A DNA stretch of 64,000 bases from Gymnorhina tibicen (taxonomy: Eukaryota; Chordata; Aves; Passeriformes; Artamidae): the NCBI GenBank assembly GCA_013399875.1, contig VXAZ01018984.1, positions 5,681,503-5,745,502 on the forward strand, in the 5' to 3' direction. Below the pieces are notes generated by a model that did not search any database, had not been told where the DNA came from, and saw only the letters and a program-made list of their open reading frames with translations. The translations under genes were made by a program, and so were the position numbers. Shown in pieces: positions 11,334-24,059 of this stretch (within the stretch, counting starts at the first letter, position 1; each line of letters opens with the position of its first letter).

Positions 11334-13862
11334 CTCTGAAGTGTACCAGCCCCACCAAAGGAAGGCCAGAAAACCACCTGGCCTCCAAGGCTATGCAGGT
11401 TCCTAAACTAGCCCTTTCTAGCAAGAACAACGTTAGAAGCTGTTGTCAGGCGAGTGATTTCTTTCTCCACACTCAGCACCAGAACACGTGGTAAGTGACA
11501 GCAGAGCTGATGGGAGCATGCTGTCCTTGCTACTGATCAGAGGAGCTTTTCTCTTGATTTGTATCTCTCCTGTATTAATCAGAGGAAACATGATATGGAA
11601 AAAGTTTTGGGTGGTTGTTTCACATCCTTATGCTCATTTCCCACGATTCATAAGGCATCTGTATTGTACAAAAAAAGTAAGTAGTGCTTATATTTTCTCC
11701 CAGTGAAAAACAGGATTGTCCTGGCATCACTGAGGCTTCCCAAGTCTAGCTAGATTTTTATAGGGAAGGAAAGAGCCAAGTTTAGTGACTTCTGAGAGCT
11801 CCTTCATCTAGACAGCCTTTTAAATAAGATCTTTATATGTGTCAGAGTTCACAAGACCTATCTTGCTCTTTCGATCCTTCAGCTTTTCAAGTATCCTACA
11901 AGAAAAGCTATGTGAAAGCTATTGAGTACCACCTTGTGTGGCTTAATTTGTTTTATTTCAGTCTAAATTTAAATCATTGCAGATGTTGATGTCCCTTTAA
12001 CTCTGGTCCTGTCTCTTGCTGTGAATCCCATGCAAATGTTTCCTTGGTGGAAATCTTTTCTTTTTAGTGCTTTGGCTACATGGGTAACAAAACAGATACA
12101 AAACGTGGTATTATCCATAAGTCTGGCCCAAGTCTACCTCATTTGGGTTTGAGTGACTTAAAAATGCTAAAAAAGTGATTATTCCCGAGGTTCCCCTTGT
12201 TCCAATGACAATCACAGCTGTTGTGGTTCCTTCTGAGCACTGCATTTTTATCAAGGTCCGTTTTATTTCCTTTTGCATTGCACAGCATTCCACAGCTTTA
12301 AATTGCACTATCACGGGTGGCAGCTGGGCCTGATTCAGCTCCAGGGGAATGTAAATAAGCCTCAATAGTTCTATAGTGTAAAAAGTATGTTAATGTTTTT
12401 CACAAATAGTCAAGAGGAAAATCATACTTATTTGTCACAGTGCAAAGATACCTGTACAAGTTTACAGATGTTCTTCTGCAGCAAAGGTGCTTCTGCCCAC
12501 CTGCCCTAATTCAGTCTTCATGTCCTCCTGTGTTGGAGCAGAGTGTGCAAGTCACCTAAGAGCCATCCCAGCAAGTGTGGCATCCATTCTAGGCTCGGTG
12601 TTCAGCAGAGATTATTGCAGTTTACAGGCCTATCTCCAGAGAGATTCTGGGCAGAAGGTTTGCAAGATGGGTCAGATTACTCTCTGACAACATTAGTAGG
12701 TAGGATGGGATCCATCCCCCCAAATCTTTGGTTTACTAGCTGTCCAGGTGCAGGCAAATGAGTTTAGGTTCGGGTATAGACTCTTCTTTAAAAAAAAAAA
12801 ATTCTACTTTGTGATGGAGGCTGCGATTATTTCATGACCTGCAATTGTAGACTTGAATACAAATGTTCAGTTTGCCTGTGGATCTTGCAGGATTTGACTT
12901 TCAAAGAAAACTTCCTGTAGAATATACAGGCTTTCATGTTTGCTTTTTTGAGGGGTTTTCTCCTCATTTTCTCAGTCAGAGGTAAGTGGGTTGTCCTCAT
13001 GCACCAGGAAACAACCTCTGAGAGGAACACAAGCCTTAAAATACAGATTCTCTTCCTGTCCAGAAAGAGAAATATAATCCAGAACTAATCACTAAAACAA
13101 GATCCAACTGTGCTTCTGAATCTGATTGCAGCCCAGGCTGAGGGGAGACGTGGAAAGCAGTGGATTGTATTTACAAGGATCCACTAGAGTGGAAGCAGTG
13201 GGAATGAGACAGAGTCAGAAACACGGAAATGTGGGACCTCAAACTTTATCAGCCCTAAGGCTGTGTACAGAATTCCCTGTTTCTCTTAGATCCCATTAGA
13301 GCTTCCCAGTTCAGGTATTGAGTAAAGGGGTATTCCATGAGTCCGAGCAGCAGAAGCTGCCTGCTTTCTCCTGTATGCTGTTACTGTGGGGAGATTTTTG
13401 CTGGTAAATTTTAGCAGTCAGGTGATGCCCATGATATGTGCTCTCTAGCTACACACAGTTCCTGTGCTTGCAGGTCCTACATCTCAAGGAGCTGCTCCAT
13501 AAATTTTCCCTGGGCTGCCTCCTAGCACTGTGAGCCTTTCCCTGGTGCGGGAGCTCAGAGCAGATGCCAACTCTTTGGAGAGCAGAGAGTTAGATGGTAA
13601 ATTCAGCCAACAGCCCCGACAAAACTGTAGAACAGCATAGTTATAATAAAGTTTTAAAATATTCCTGTATCATTTGGATGAATTTTTTCATTTTCCACTC
13701 TGAGAATAACCTCTGATCTCCTGTGGAAATGCATCGAGCATTTAAATAGAATCTACACGTTTCCCTTGGACATTCAATTTTGGCTAGAGCTTTCAAAAGA
13801 AAAACAAAAAATCAAACAAAAGACACTTCTTCTGTGGTAATGGTTTTGTTTCAGTGGTGTCT

Positions 13863-13962
13863 TTTAATTATGCTAGCCGGCTGTGTAAACTTAATTGCAT
13901 TAGAGGATACTAATTATCTGATTAGGAAATGCTTGGCTGTAATAGCTTATTTTAATGAATTG
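13863..13962. promoter_or_regulatory. TAAT-rich enhancer-like patch
   Basis: At least five TAAT/ATTA homeodomain-type cores fall within 100 bp: ttaatta, cttaattgc, ctaattatctgattagg and ttttaatgaattg. The run 13911-13925 carries two cores in opposite orientation about 7 bp apart. The texture, AT-rich but not repetitive, resembles vertebrate conserved non-coding elements. That is an inference from appearance; no alignment was available. Confidence 0.25.
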
Positions 13963-15393
13963 ACTATGGATGCATGTGATTTTTCTTTGTTTAGCTGTTA
14001 CCTCAAATTGTTCAACTCCATAAGCTGCATTCAGTCTTTTCTTTTAGCTTTTAATTTTAAGTCTAATATGTGAAACATGAACACATTTTTTGCAATCTGG
14101 AATGGTTGCATATGTTTTGCTGCTTGTGCCTTTCTGTAAGTGATCACATCTCTGTTGTCATTCTTTTGCTGTGGTGGGTTTTGTGTGGCTTTTTCTTCTT
14201 TGTTTTTGTCCCCTCCTTTCTCTTCACCACATTTGTTTCTACTAAGTGACATGGGAGATTTTATTTAGAAGCTGAATTTTATTTAAGTTGTCTCAAGAAG
14301 GAGATACTGGGATATTCTGCTTCTCTGAAGTATCTGAAGGGTTGCCAGAAACTGCATGGGAAAAAAATGTGGTGTAGAGATAGCGTCTTCTGGCTAATGA
14401 ATTTCAGAGGATCTGGTCCTTCCGATTAGCTGCAGGCCTGGATTGTTTGGCTGAATGTGGGCTGTCACATCCATCCTAGAGGTCATGGCCAAGTGATACT
14501 ACTGGAATGAGAAGCAGAGATGTGAGCCTGACTAATCTCATTTCACCAGCTGCTTATGCTCATTCTTGGGAATGCACTAAATTATAAATCTGTAAGTAGA
14601 GCTGTGGCCAGGAACATTTCTGAGCAACTGTCCAAGCTAAAACAAGGCATTTGCTCACTTGGTTTCAACTGATTTTCAAGGAATGATGTCTTAAAACATT
14701 TCTTGCCCTTTTGAGCACTTTCTGAATGTCAGGGGGATTCTGGAGTCATTGCAGAAATGATGATAAAGGAGATGAGATGAAATGGAAGAAATTTGAGGTG
14801 TTTCAAACTCCTCTATTCATTTAACCTTTCCGAAGTGGCATATGAGCCACCCATATGTTTTTGAAGCTAAGGAAAATGTAAAAATACTTTGGCATGGACT
14901 TTATTTAAGATAACTTTCAATCTTGATTTTCATGTTCTGATAATGCTGAACAAAATATGAACTCTCAAAGTGAAATATAATTGTTTCAAGTGGTAGATAT
15001 TTTGCCTCTGATTAGGAGCCAGAGTTGGTTTAAAACCTGACTGTCCTGCTTAGAAGTAGCAGGAAAGTAATGACAGCAACTGGAAATTCATCTTGCTGCT
15101 GAGAGAAATGTCTCTGGAGAGTTGATGTTATTTATGTACTTTACCCTAACCTGATGTTTTGCTACCTGAGGAGGGCTGACATCTGTTTGCAGGAAAATTT
15201 CCATTGGAGCTTCCCAGTTGTGGTTTAGTCTTGTTCCCATGCCCAGCTCTTTCTTGGAGTCCTGTCTTCCTTTACTGCCTGCTTCCTCTTGGATGCATCC
15301 AAAGAGGGTTTTGGAATATTCCGAATAGCAGGCAGTCCTGCTTAATGCACAGGTGGAGAAGGCACAGATTCTATTGAATAAGACGCATGTAGT

Positions 15394-15417
15394 CCCCTCT
15401 CTCCCCTCTGCCCTCCC
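15394..15417 (-). other. Possible G-quadruplex (minus strand)
   Basis: Four C runs of 4, 4, 3 and 3 (15394-97, 15403-06, 15411-13, 15415-17) are separated by 5, 5 to 4 and 1 nt, so the minus strand fits the G3+N1-7 rule. It lies in a C/T-rich stretch. No transcript can be assigned. Confidence 0.5.
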
Positions 15418-18295
15418 TCAGCCCTGTCTTCCCTTCTCAACAGACATGCCCAGTACAGATAGACTCAATTCCTCATTTTGGGTTTGTTTATTCCAAAATT
15501 AACCATTTCATTTACTCATCCTCTGCAGTATATAACTCTCAGGAGTTTGCTGATGAAGAAATGAAACCTCAGACCCCTTTAATCTGTTACAAGAGTGAAG
15601 TGGAAACCTCTTGGTCCTCCTCACACCATTACTACTGGAGACCATTTAGCCCATGTGGGCTCACAGCAGCAGCCAATCAGAAGATTTTTCCGTGCCCAGT
15701 AGTGCTGGGAGCCTTGTGGTGTTGGGAGGTAGGAGAGGTACTGTCTAGGTGGGTGAAATGCTGTGAAATCAGTTCACAGGATCTCTGTTTGAACACTGCC
15801 TGGCTTCCTTTGGTTCTGACTTACGGATTTTTCTTGGTTTTTGCTCTTGAAGTCAAATAGTGTTAATAAGGGATTTAAGTTTCTGGGCAATTTTTAAACA
15901 TGTCAGAGCTGCATATCCTGATGCTTGGGAAAAAGCGTGGAAGATGCATCTCCTCTTACCTGCTTCGCCTTGGATAGAAACACAGGCCTACAGACAGGCT
16001 GTGGTGGCGAAGGATTAGGGCAGCTATGAAAAGCATCGTTGTGACAGGTGCATCAGGGTGGGGTTTGCCTTCAGCAGCAGGATCTCCAGACTCCTGCTGA
16101 GGTTCCCTGAGCACATGTGATGATCCCAGGCCTGGAGAGGGGCTGTTACAGACCGGCAGTCCACGGAAGGGCATCAGTGCCTCCTCTAGCCTGGCTGCAG
16201 GAGGGGATTTGCTGCATGAGCAGGGAAAGCTGTGGACAGCAAGAACCAGAGGAGGGGAGAAGGAGGGGAAAGCTGAGAGACAGACATATACAGCTAGAAA
16301 GCAGGGGTTAAGGTACCAGCTACTGTTCAGTCTTCTGTCACTCTCTGAAAGGCTTATAGAGAGCAATTAGGAGCTGGAAAGCAAACCTCTGTCATGCCGC
16401 AGTCTCAGCTTTTGCTGCCAGGTGCTGCAAGTAAAGGCAGGCACTGCCACTTCATATTTAATTGCTGGTTGGCGAATAAGCCTTTGGCTTTTCTTCTTTT
16501 TCCTTATTGCCACCTCCAGAGTCTGCAGGTGGAAGAGCTAGAAGAAATAGCTTCGGGAACTCCTAAAATGACAGCTCTGCAGGGTTGGTGATAAGAATTA
16601 ATCTCAGGCATATTTCTTTTTCTTCTGCTGCCTTTGGAGATAGACGGGAAATAAGGGGAAAGGTGTGTGAAGATAATCTGAAAGCCTTCTGCTTTTATTT
16701 TTTCCTAAAGGACAGGTGTAGCTATTGGCTGTCTGATGGGAGAAAGAATATACATGGAGAGGGAAGGAATTACAGTGTAGTTACTTCTTTTAGGGGAAAA
16801 ATAAAAAATATTATGGACTTTTGTAGTTTGAGCTTGAATATTTTTCAAGGCACTGGTGCAATCTATAGTGCTAGATTATGCAGACTTTAGAAGAGTGTTT
16901 TTCTAATCAAAACAAAGCTTTCTTCAGTGCTTTACCAAGATTGCACAAGATAAGCATATAATGACAACTAAGTAAAGGCACTAGCTGTGCTGAAGGTAGC
17001 CAGTAATCTTTAAGTTGCTAAATGTATTTGCATGGCTATGCTGAACGTTATTTCCATCTTCAGAGATGCAGTTATTATTATCCCCTCCCCAGTATCTGAT
17101 AGCATTAATGCCAAGATTAGCTTTCTCTTTTCTTTCCTAACAAAAAAGAGATTGATATAACAAAAAGTAAATTAGTATAGGCTACTAAATGGGAATAGCC
17201 AGCTATAAATAGCCAAAGCATTTCCTCTTAATTACAGTTTTGATGTTTGCCTTGAAATTTTTGGTTTTCCTTTTAATATATTGAAAATCTGACAGTGACG
17301 GGCTGGGAAAGAACCTTAGGAGAACTGCTGCCACTTTTCATTAATTTAGTATATGATTTTTTTCAGTGTAAGATTTTCAGAGTTTAAAGATTCAGGAACC
17401 TCGATTCTATGGAGCCTGTGATATCTCACCTCCCACGCTCATGCAGCATAGGTGTGAAACTTGTCTAAAAGGTGTTTGTGAAAGGGTAGCAATGGCCAGT
17501 GCAATGATGGTTAGTTTGGGAAGAAAAAAATTATCCACAGATGTAAAGAATATGATTAATCATGTAGAAGTAGATTGCAAATTTGCACGCTATGAAAATC
17601 ACAGATCTAATTTGTTCCCAGAGGATATATTTAAGTACAGCTCCATTGACTTTAATAGAGTTACTTGACACTTCAGAGTCGTGTCAGCAAGAGGACAATC
17701 GAACCCAATTTCCTCAGAGTAAGCAAGTGCAGGAGAATTTCAATCAGCATTTTTTTCAGATTTTGGTTATGAAATTGAAGCCACACATATCCATCTCAAA
17801 CACAACTTTTTAAACTTATTTGTATTTCTTTTTGACTTTGTGATGAAGGGCAATAAAAAGGAAAGATGTTTTGTGTTGAAATTGGTAAAATACAAGGTTT
17901 GCATACTTTTTTACTGGCTGTAACTTGATACACCGTCCTTTGCCATAGGGTGTGGTTGGCACAACCAGAAAATGCAGACCCCAAAAGCACAGTCTTGTGT
18001 TGGTAGCTGATATGCGCCTCAGGACAGAAGTTACAGGGGAATTTGTGATCTTGCTCATGAGCGCAGGACAGTTCCTGGCATCCACGCTCCATAAAATCCC
18101 CATGATCATTCTCTGGTTTCCCTTTGAGCATTGCTGCAGGCAGCAACCACACTGCCCTGCACTGGACTGCTCTTACTGTCACCCAGGCACGTTGTTTTAC
18201 TTGCAGCCATCTGTCCTTCTGCTGCTGCTGCTTACAGCATGGAGATTCTTCAGGGTTTCCTTCAAATTTGATATTAAATAGGTGCTTGTTATCAT

Positions 18296-18417
18296 CTCAG
18301 AGAATCACAGAATGGTTAGGGATGGAAGGGACCTTAAACATCGTGTAGTTCCAACCCTTCTGCCATGGGCAGGGACACCTTCCAGTAGACCAGGTTGCAT
18401 AAAGCCCCCTCCAACCC
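18296..18417 (-). mobile_element. CR1 LINE 3'-end fragment
   Basis: The reverse complement of the CR1 3' end is clear. It opens with the terminal repeat region (agaatcacagaatgg), then gatggaagggacctt, ttccaaccc, ctgccatgggcagggacacc and agaccaggttgcat, and breaks off near ccctccaacc at about 18417. Only about 120 bp of 3' untranslated and terminal ORF2 sequence remain, the usual 5'-truncated form. It is well preserved and so is among the younger elements in the window. Confidence 0.95.
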
Positions 18418-19434
18418 CAAGCAATTTGAGTGCTGTTGTTGCTGAGGCTGAGACACTTGAGTTTGAGATGGCTCCAGACACACAGGAGAGGAGGGGGATG
18501 TCAGCCTTCCCACTCTGTTTAGCTGTTTGGTGTCATGCAGAGATGAATGCTGTCATGTGAGCATGGAAGATAACGTGTTTTCTGCGTGAACTGAACACAA
18601 CAATTAGGCAGCAGGAGGAGGTCGAGCATCATGACTCTAAATCCTGGATTGTGAGGAAAATCTCCATAACCCTAGGCATTTAACACAGCTGGAGCTCTAT
18701 CTGCTCTAGCTCTGTTGGCATTGATCCTGATGTGGGAGAGGAGGAGGGTCAGAGTGATTATTGGTCTTTCGTGCCTTGGTCAATGGAAATTTCTGCCTGA
18801 CTGAAATGTTTTGATAAATGGGAATCTTCTTTTAACTCCCCATGATATAAATGCTTCTATTGAGCCTGGCTTTTGTTTTACTGCGCAGCATCCAACTCTA
18901 TGCTGCACTTTGAAATATTTTGAAGCCCAGTACAGTATGGAAGGAACAGTTTCGTGCATATAAGACAAAAGAGAAGTCTTTGCTGAAGTTGCAGACACCC
19001 TCAGCCTTATTTTGGTTAATTTTGGATGTCAAGGTGCCAGTTTATGACTTTGTGGATTTGATTTATTTTTTAAAAACTCCTTGTAGAGGTTTAGGTAAAG
19101 TAAAATTTCTATTTGATGAGTTAGAAAATATTTTCTTAGATCTAATTGATTTGTTTCAGGAAACAATCTAAAAAGCCTCAAACCAGCTGCACAACTAAGG
19201 CAAAACGCATAGTTTAATTTCTCCCCACTTGAAGGTGGGGTGAAATGATATCTGTAGTCATTTCAACAAGATCTCAAAACAGAAATCTTTTAAGAAAACA
19301 GAGCAGTTAATGGCATGTGAGGCTTACATACATGACCATTAATTTAGCAACACAAAGGGAACTTTTAAATGTATAAAAAGGAAATAGGACTTTGTGATCT
19401 GTTTCCACAGTAGTAAAAATTGCCAGTGGAGGTC
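18418..19434. other. Non-coding spacer between CR1 elements
   Basis: No gene or recognisable repeat was seen between the minus-strand CR1 tail and the old CR1 element. The 83-codon plus frame at 18920-19171 shows nothing recognisable. Confidence 0.55.
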
Positions 19435-20383
19435 CAAAGGGTTTGTGCTGGGATCAGTGCTGATACTCGTTCATATTCATCGATTCATTCTCAATATATT
19501 CATAAATGAAATGGAAAAGGGGAGAACTGTTATTAAGCACATGATTTAGTGCTATCAATAAACATTATTCACAACAGTAAAGATGAAGGCTGACTGAAAT
19601 TTATGGAAGGACCTTATGAGGCTCAGTGACTGGGCAGTAGATGGGCAGATCAAATTAAACACAGATAAATGTTAAGTGATGCATGGAGGGGAAACAATCA
19701 TAGTTTCACATGTTATATGATGGGTTCTGGACCAGCCATTAAGTTCCTGGGAGGCATATCTGAGCTTATGGCAGAGTTCCCTGAACACAGCAGCTCAGAA
19801 ATCAAAAAGATGAGCAGCATTGGCATTATTAAAAGTAGAACTGAAAGGAAAACAAAATCATGGTACTGTACAAAGCTGTGGCTTGCATTTTGAAAACTCT
19901 GTGTGGTTCTGGTCTCTTCATCTCAAAAAGAACACGATGAAACTTTCATCATGAAAGAAGTTTCAGAGAATGGCCAGGGCCTGATGAGGTGGTGTTGGCA
20001 GTATGATGGTGGGTAACAACACTGAGTTGTATGGGAAAGGTGACAGGGTGCAATTAAGTACAGTTTGCTTCACTGCAAGAATCTATGGTCCAGGTTCTAA
20101 AGACAGAAATATAGTTTTCATGTGAGGTTTAATTACACCCTAGAAGCCTTTGTAACAGGATGTTATGAATACTAAAAATGTCATGGTTTCTGTGGAAGAC
20201 TGGATGAATTCATGCAGGAGACAAGTGGTTCCCCAAAGTCCTGGGGAGGTTTCTTGATGGGGGGAAGTACCAAATATGACTGATCTGTTCTTAGTCTTTT
20301 ACCTAGGCATCTGCTTTTGGTAGTTGTGAGAGGATACTGGCTGGGACAGACCTTTGGCCTGACCTGCTGTGTTACATTTATCT
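19435..20383 (+). mobile_element. Ancient CR1/L3-lineage LINE fragment
   Basis: A decayed element covering the 3' part of a reverse-transcriptase ORF and its tail. Landmarks in order are ctgggatcagtgctg (the 'VLGSVL' region of CR1-type ORF2), aatatattcataaatgaaatgg, a 'ctgggcag...gatgggcagatcaaatt' block, 'cataaatg..aagtgatgcatg', 'atgatgggttctgg', 'ggtctcttcatctcaaaaagaa', 'gatgaattcatgcagga' and the closing 'aggatactggctggga..gacctttggcctgacc' near 20334-20364. This order matches older amniote CR1/L3 elements rather than the young avian CR1. Many frame breaks and indels leave no ORF. Subfamily and edges are uncertain. Confidence 0.75.
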
Positions 20384-20534
20384 TCTGAACAGATGGGCTG
20401 CATAGTCTCTCTGATACTTATAAACAAATCCTTGTAAATTATTGCTGCTCCAGAAACTGAGGACAAGAAATAGAATATTATCAACTTTCTCCCTAAATTG
20501 GAGAGATTTGATGTACATACTATTCACTGGATAT

Positions 20535-21113
20535 CATATCCTGGGTAGCATCAAAAGCAGCGTCGCCAGCAGGGTGAGGAAGGGGATTCTGCCCCTCTAC
20601 CCCACCTGGAGTGCTGCATCCGACTGGGATACTCAGTGCAAGAAAGATGTGACCTCTTGGAGCAGGTCCAGAGCAGGGCCACAAAAGTGCTCACAGGGCT
20701 AGAGCATCTCCCCTCTGCAGACAGGCTGAGAGTGGTGGTTGTTCGGCCTGGAGAAGAGAAGGCTCTGGGGACACCTCATAGCAGCCTTCCAGTACCTAAA
20801 AGGGGCTTGCAAGAAAAATGGACACAAACTTTTTAGTAGAACCTGCTGCAATAAGACAGGGGGTAATATTGTAGACTAGAAGAAGGTAGATTTAGATTAG
20901 CTATAAGGAAGTAATTTTTTTATGTTGTGTGTGATAAAACAGGTTGCTCAGAGAGATTGTAGATGCCGCATCCCTGGAAGCATTGAAGATCGAGCTGGAT
21001 AAGTCTCAGAACAAATTGATCTGGTTGAAGATGTCCCTGCTTACTGCAGGTGGGTTGGACTAGATGACCTTTAAAGGTCCCTTTCCAACCCAAACCATTT
21101 CATGATTTTATGA
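20535..21113 (+). mobile_element. 5'-truncated CR1 LINE (ORF2 C-terminus and 3' UTR)
   Basis: It begins within ORF2 at the stretch translating as ILGSIKSSVASRVRKGILPL, which matches the CR1 ORF2 C-terminal region. A deletion of roughly a dozen bases follows near 20605, and the frame then shifts to read DLLEQVQSRATKVLTGLEHL. The 3' end is intact: gttggactagatgacctttaaaggtcc, a 'tttccaaccc' block and two copies of the terminal octamer-like repeat (atttcatga, ttttatga) ending at 21113. Broken frames make it a dead copy. It lies about 150 bp downstream of the older CR1 in the same orientation. Confidence 0.95.
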
Positions 21114-21446
21114 AAACAAAATTTCTGTCTTCTCGGTCCCTCTGCTGTCCTCCCCAAAAGATAATTGAATCGTTTAAAGGTTTCTAGAAAAATTTGAACT
21201 CTGCTATGCTGGTATAACACGTAGATGAACTGGCCAAGAGCTCTCATAGCCGCCAGCACACAGACTGGGACATGAGCCCACAGTGCTCTTCTTGCTCAGT
21301 TGGGGTACTCTGGGTGTTTCTCCAGGGCTACCTTCTGTCTGCCATAACAGGCATGTGTTTGATCTCCTCCTTGTGCAGGAGACCTTGGTAACATTTATGA
21401 CACACTAGGAAGCTGAAATCAAGTTAAATCTTAGGTAAAAATGCTA

Positions 21447-21527
21447 TGGGAAATAATTCTGAAGGTGCACAGCTCTTATGCATCTTTATATGCATATAGG
21501 TGTTTTAGCTGTGCACCTTCAGTCCCA
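21447..21527. repeat. Long hairpin with 16-bp perfect arms
   Basis: The arms 21459-21474 (ctgaaggtgcacagct) and 21507-21522 are exact reverse complements. Inside, TATGCAT (21477-21483) pairs with ATGCATA (21490-21496) around a 6-nt loop. Outside, TGGGA (21447-21451) can pair with TCCCA (21523-21527) across a 7-nt left bulge. The core is a 64-nt stem-loop of 23 paired bases, a size near that of a microRNA precursor, but the large asymmetric internal loop (2 versus 10 nt) is not typical. It could equally be a remnant of a palindromic DNA transposon. Confidence 0.75.
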
Positions 21528-24059
21528 AACATTCCTCACATGGTGAGGCAAGATTATCGGGGGATGCAACATCACTAGCAACTGGCATTCTTTGAAATCC
21601 ATCTATGTTTTGCCTTTGTGTTTTTGGAAAAAAATCGCATCTACCTCTGACCTTTTGCTTTTGAAAATAATCAGTAAATCACCATGGTGTTTTAGCCTCT
21701 CCTGGAAGGTTGTGTTTAATTGTGTATATCATTTGTATGTGGCTGTGATCTTGCTACCCCTGAATCTGCAGAAGTCCCTACAAAGACCTGAATAGATATT
21801 TTACATGTTGATGCAGAGGAAAAAATGTCCAGGGAAGCTTCTTATCTCCTCTGACAGTGACTGTAGGAAGCCAGAATCCAGGAGGTAGTAGGGAGGACAA
21901 AGGGCAGCCTTATATTTTTAATGTTTAGCACAAATGGTAGAGAATTGTTAGATTTTAATTTATAGTCCTTTAACTAAAATCTTTAACATCAGAATTGTGA
22001 TGTTCATTCAGAGCATCTTATGGGAAAATCTAAAATGAAATTCTGTGTTTGATTTCTTTTTGTTTATGACAAAGCATCTAAAACACCAGAGTGTGGGTAG
22101 AATATTTCCTCCTGCTGTCCAGGTTGGCTTTATCTGGGTAATTGGCCAAAGCAGAGGCCTTCAGGGGTAGCTCGAAATGTATTTTAGATCTGGAATGCAC
22201 AGCAAAGGCTCTCCTTTAGCTGTGTTGTCTCTGCATACTTTGATGCCATTATGACAACCTTCCTATCTGATTTTGTCTATGATTACATCAAAATTTCCCT
22301 TCTGGTAAAGTGCACTATAAACTTTAATTGAATTCTGCTAAGTTTACCACACTCTCACAGGCAGGAGGAGGCTGTAATGGATTTTTGTGTGCAATGCAGT
22401 TATTTCTATTTTCTGAATGCATTTGAAAAGTTGGCAGATGTTAAGAGAAAGGACAGAATAACAGAAGCTGCCCACACTGTGGACTCCTATTAGGATACAT
22501 GTATGTAAATCATATCCTCAAATATAGTGCCTTTAGACACAACATTTTAAAAAGTTCAGGTACCTTCTGGCCCTGCCAAAGCCCATGTACCACTATAAAA
22601 CAATAAGAAAATATGTGAGCACTGCCAGAAACCTCTATCCCTGTGGATCTCCCCTGGTTCAAAAACACATACGTAATCCAGACAACCAAAAATGCCACAA
22701 GCTACAAAAGAGGAAAAGGCAAATAAAAATATTTGCTGTTCTGAGCAACCACACACTTTGCAGTGTTTAACCTTGGGCGTGCAAGCAAGAGTGTGTAATG
22801 AAGGAAAACTGGCAGGTTTCTGTGAAACCAAGAGGGCATGTTTCTGTCTGGCAATAAAGCCAATGCTTGGGAATTGGTATTAGGTATCCCAGATCTCCCT
22901 CCTTAGGAGACTGAAACGGCTTCAGTGGCTTCCAAGCAAAGCAGGGATAGTAAGCTGCCATGAAGGAAAGAAGAGACCACACCCCAAAATGGTGGTACAT
23001 GAACCAAAGGCCACAGGATGCTTGCTGATCACCCACATGATGCTCAGAGAATCTTGTGGGTCCCTTTGTAGGAATTGCTGAAAACTGAAGGCTTTGTATT
23101 TGGATGAATATCTTTTGAGGAGTTATGAATGTCAGAAGATTGTTGGAAGAAGCACCCTGCAGGCATCAAGAAAGCAGTGAAGAAAGATTAATCTGAGGAA
23201 AGAAGTCTCTGCAACTGCAGTACTGAATCACAGACAGAGTAGGACTGCTGAACTTCCCCTGGCTTCCTTAAAAATTGAGGTGCAGTTTGGCTGCCACACT
23301 AACCTCTGGAGAAGTGCAATGTTTCAAGTTTAACTGGTCACCAAAAATAAGGCAAATGTTGATTTCTTGCTCAAACTGGCACACTGAAATGAGTATCTGC
23401 CTATTTCAAGTAGACTTTTAATTCCTGATAAGGAGACAAGATTTTCTTTCATATAAAGCAACAATTCTCCATTGTCAAATTCTTTGCAGAAAATAGTGTC
23501 ATTTTTGTTTATGATGTAGAATTTTAATAGGGTTTTTCAGGTAATGCTGATCTTCAGCAACCCTCCGCTCCGGTCAGGGATCTCATCTGTTGAAATGCCC
23601 CTATTCAACTCATCAACAACACACAGGCAGTTCAGAGTGTTTCTGGTTTTTCTAAATTTCATGTGTCAGTCATTATCAGTTTGTGCTGTTTGATCATGTT
23701 ATTTTTTTTAAGCAGAGAAAAAGAAGGTAAACCAACTGCAGGAAGGATTTTCCTCTCCTTTGATTCTGAAATTCTCTTTTGATTCCTAAAACACAGCTGC
23801 TTAAGCTGCTGGGACTTTGTTCTGCTTATATTCAGTTGAGTAACAGTCCAGCTGATTCCAGAAACCTCTACAATCTGCAGTTTCTCATTTAATAATGCAG
23901 AATAAACAGTTACCGATTTACATAATTTGTTTCCCTTGTTTCCAGTGCAGTCTCCTGATTACATTAACAAAATCATGCTTTTACTTTCTCACCTTTGAAG
24001 TTCTTCCTTTGAAAGCTGAGTATATCTGCTTTATTAATTCAGCGTAGGTGACATTAGGA

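Larger units (their letters stand above)
11334..18295. other. Non-coding unique sequence
   Basis: No supported gene. It contains the TAAT-rich patch at 13863-13962 and the C-run tract at 15394-15417 (both listed). The minus frame at 15956-16366 (136 codons) sits in locally more GC-rich DNA but looks like nothing known. A block near 17642-17667 (ccattgactttaatagagtt) resembles the old palindromic-repeat core seen also near 7.48 kb. Confidence 0.55.

Noticed and set aside
15956..16366. 136-codon minus-strand open frame in GC-richer DNA
   Set aside because: Low-complexity proline/serine-rich translation with no motif and no splice support.
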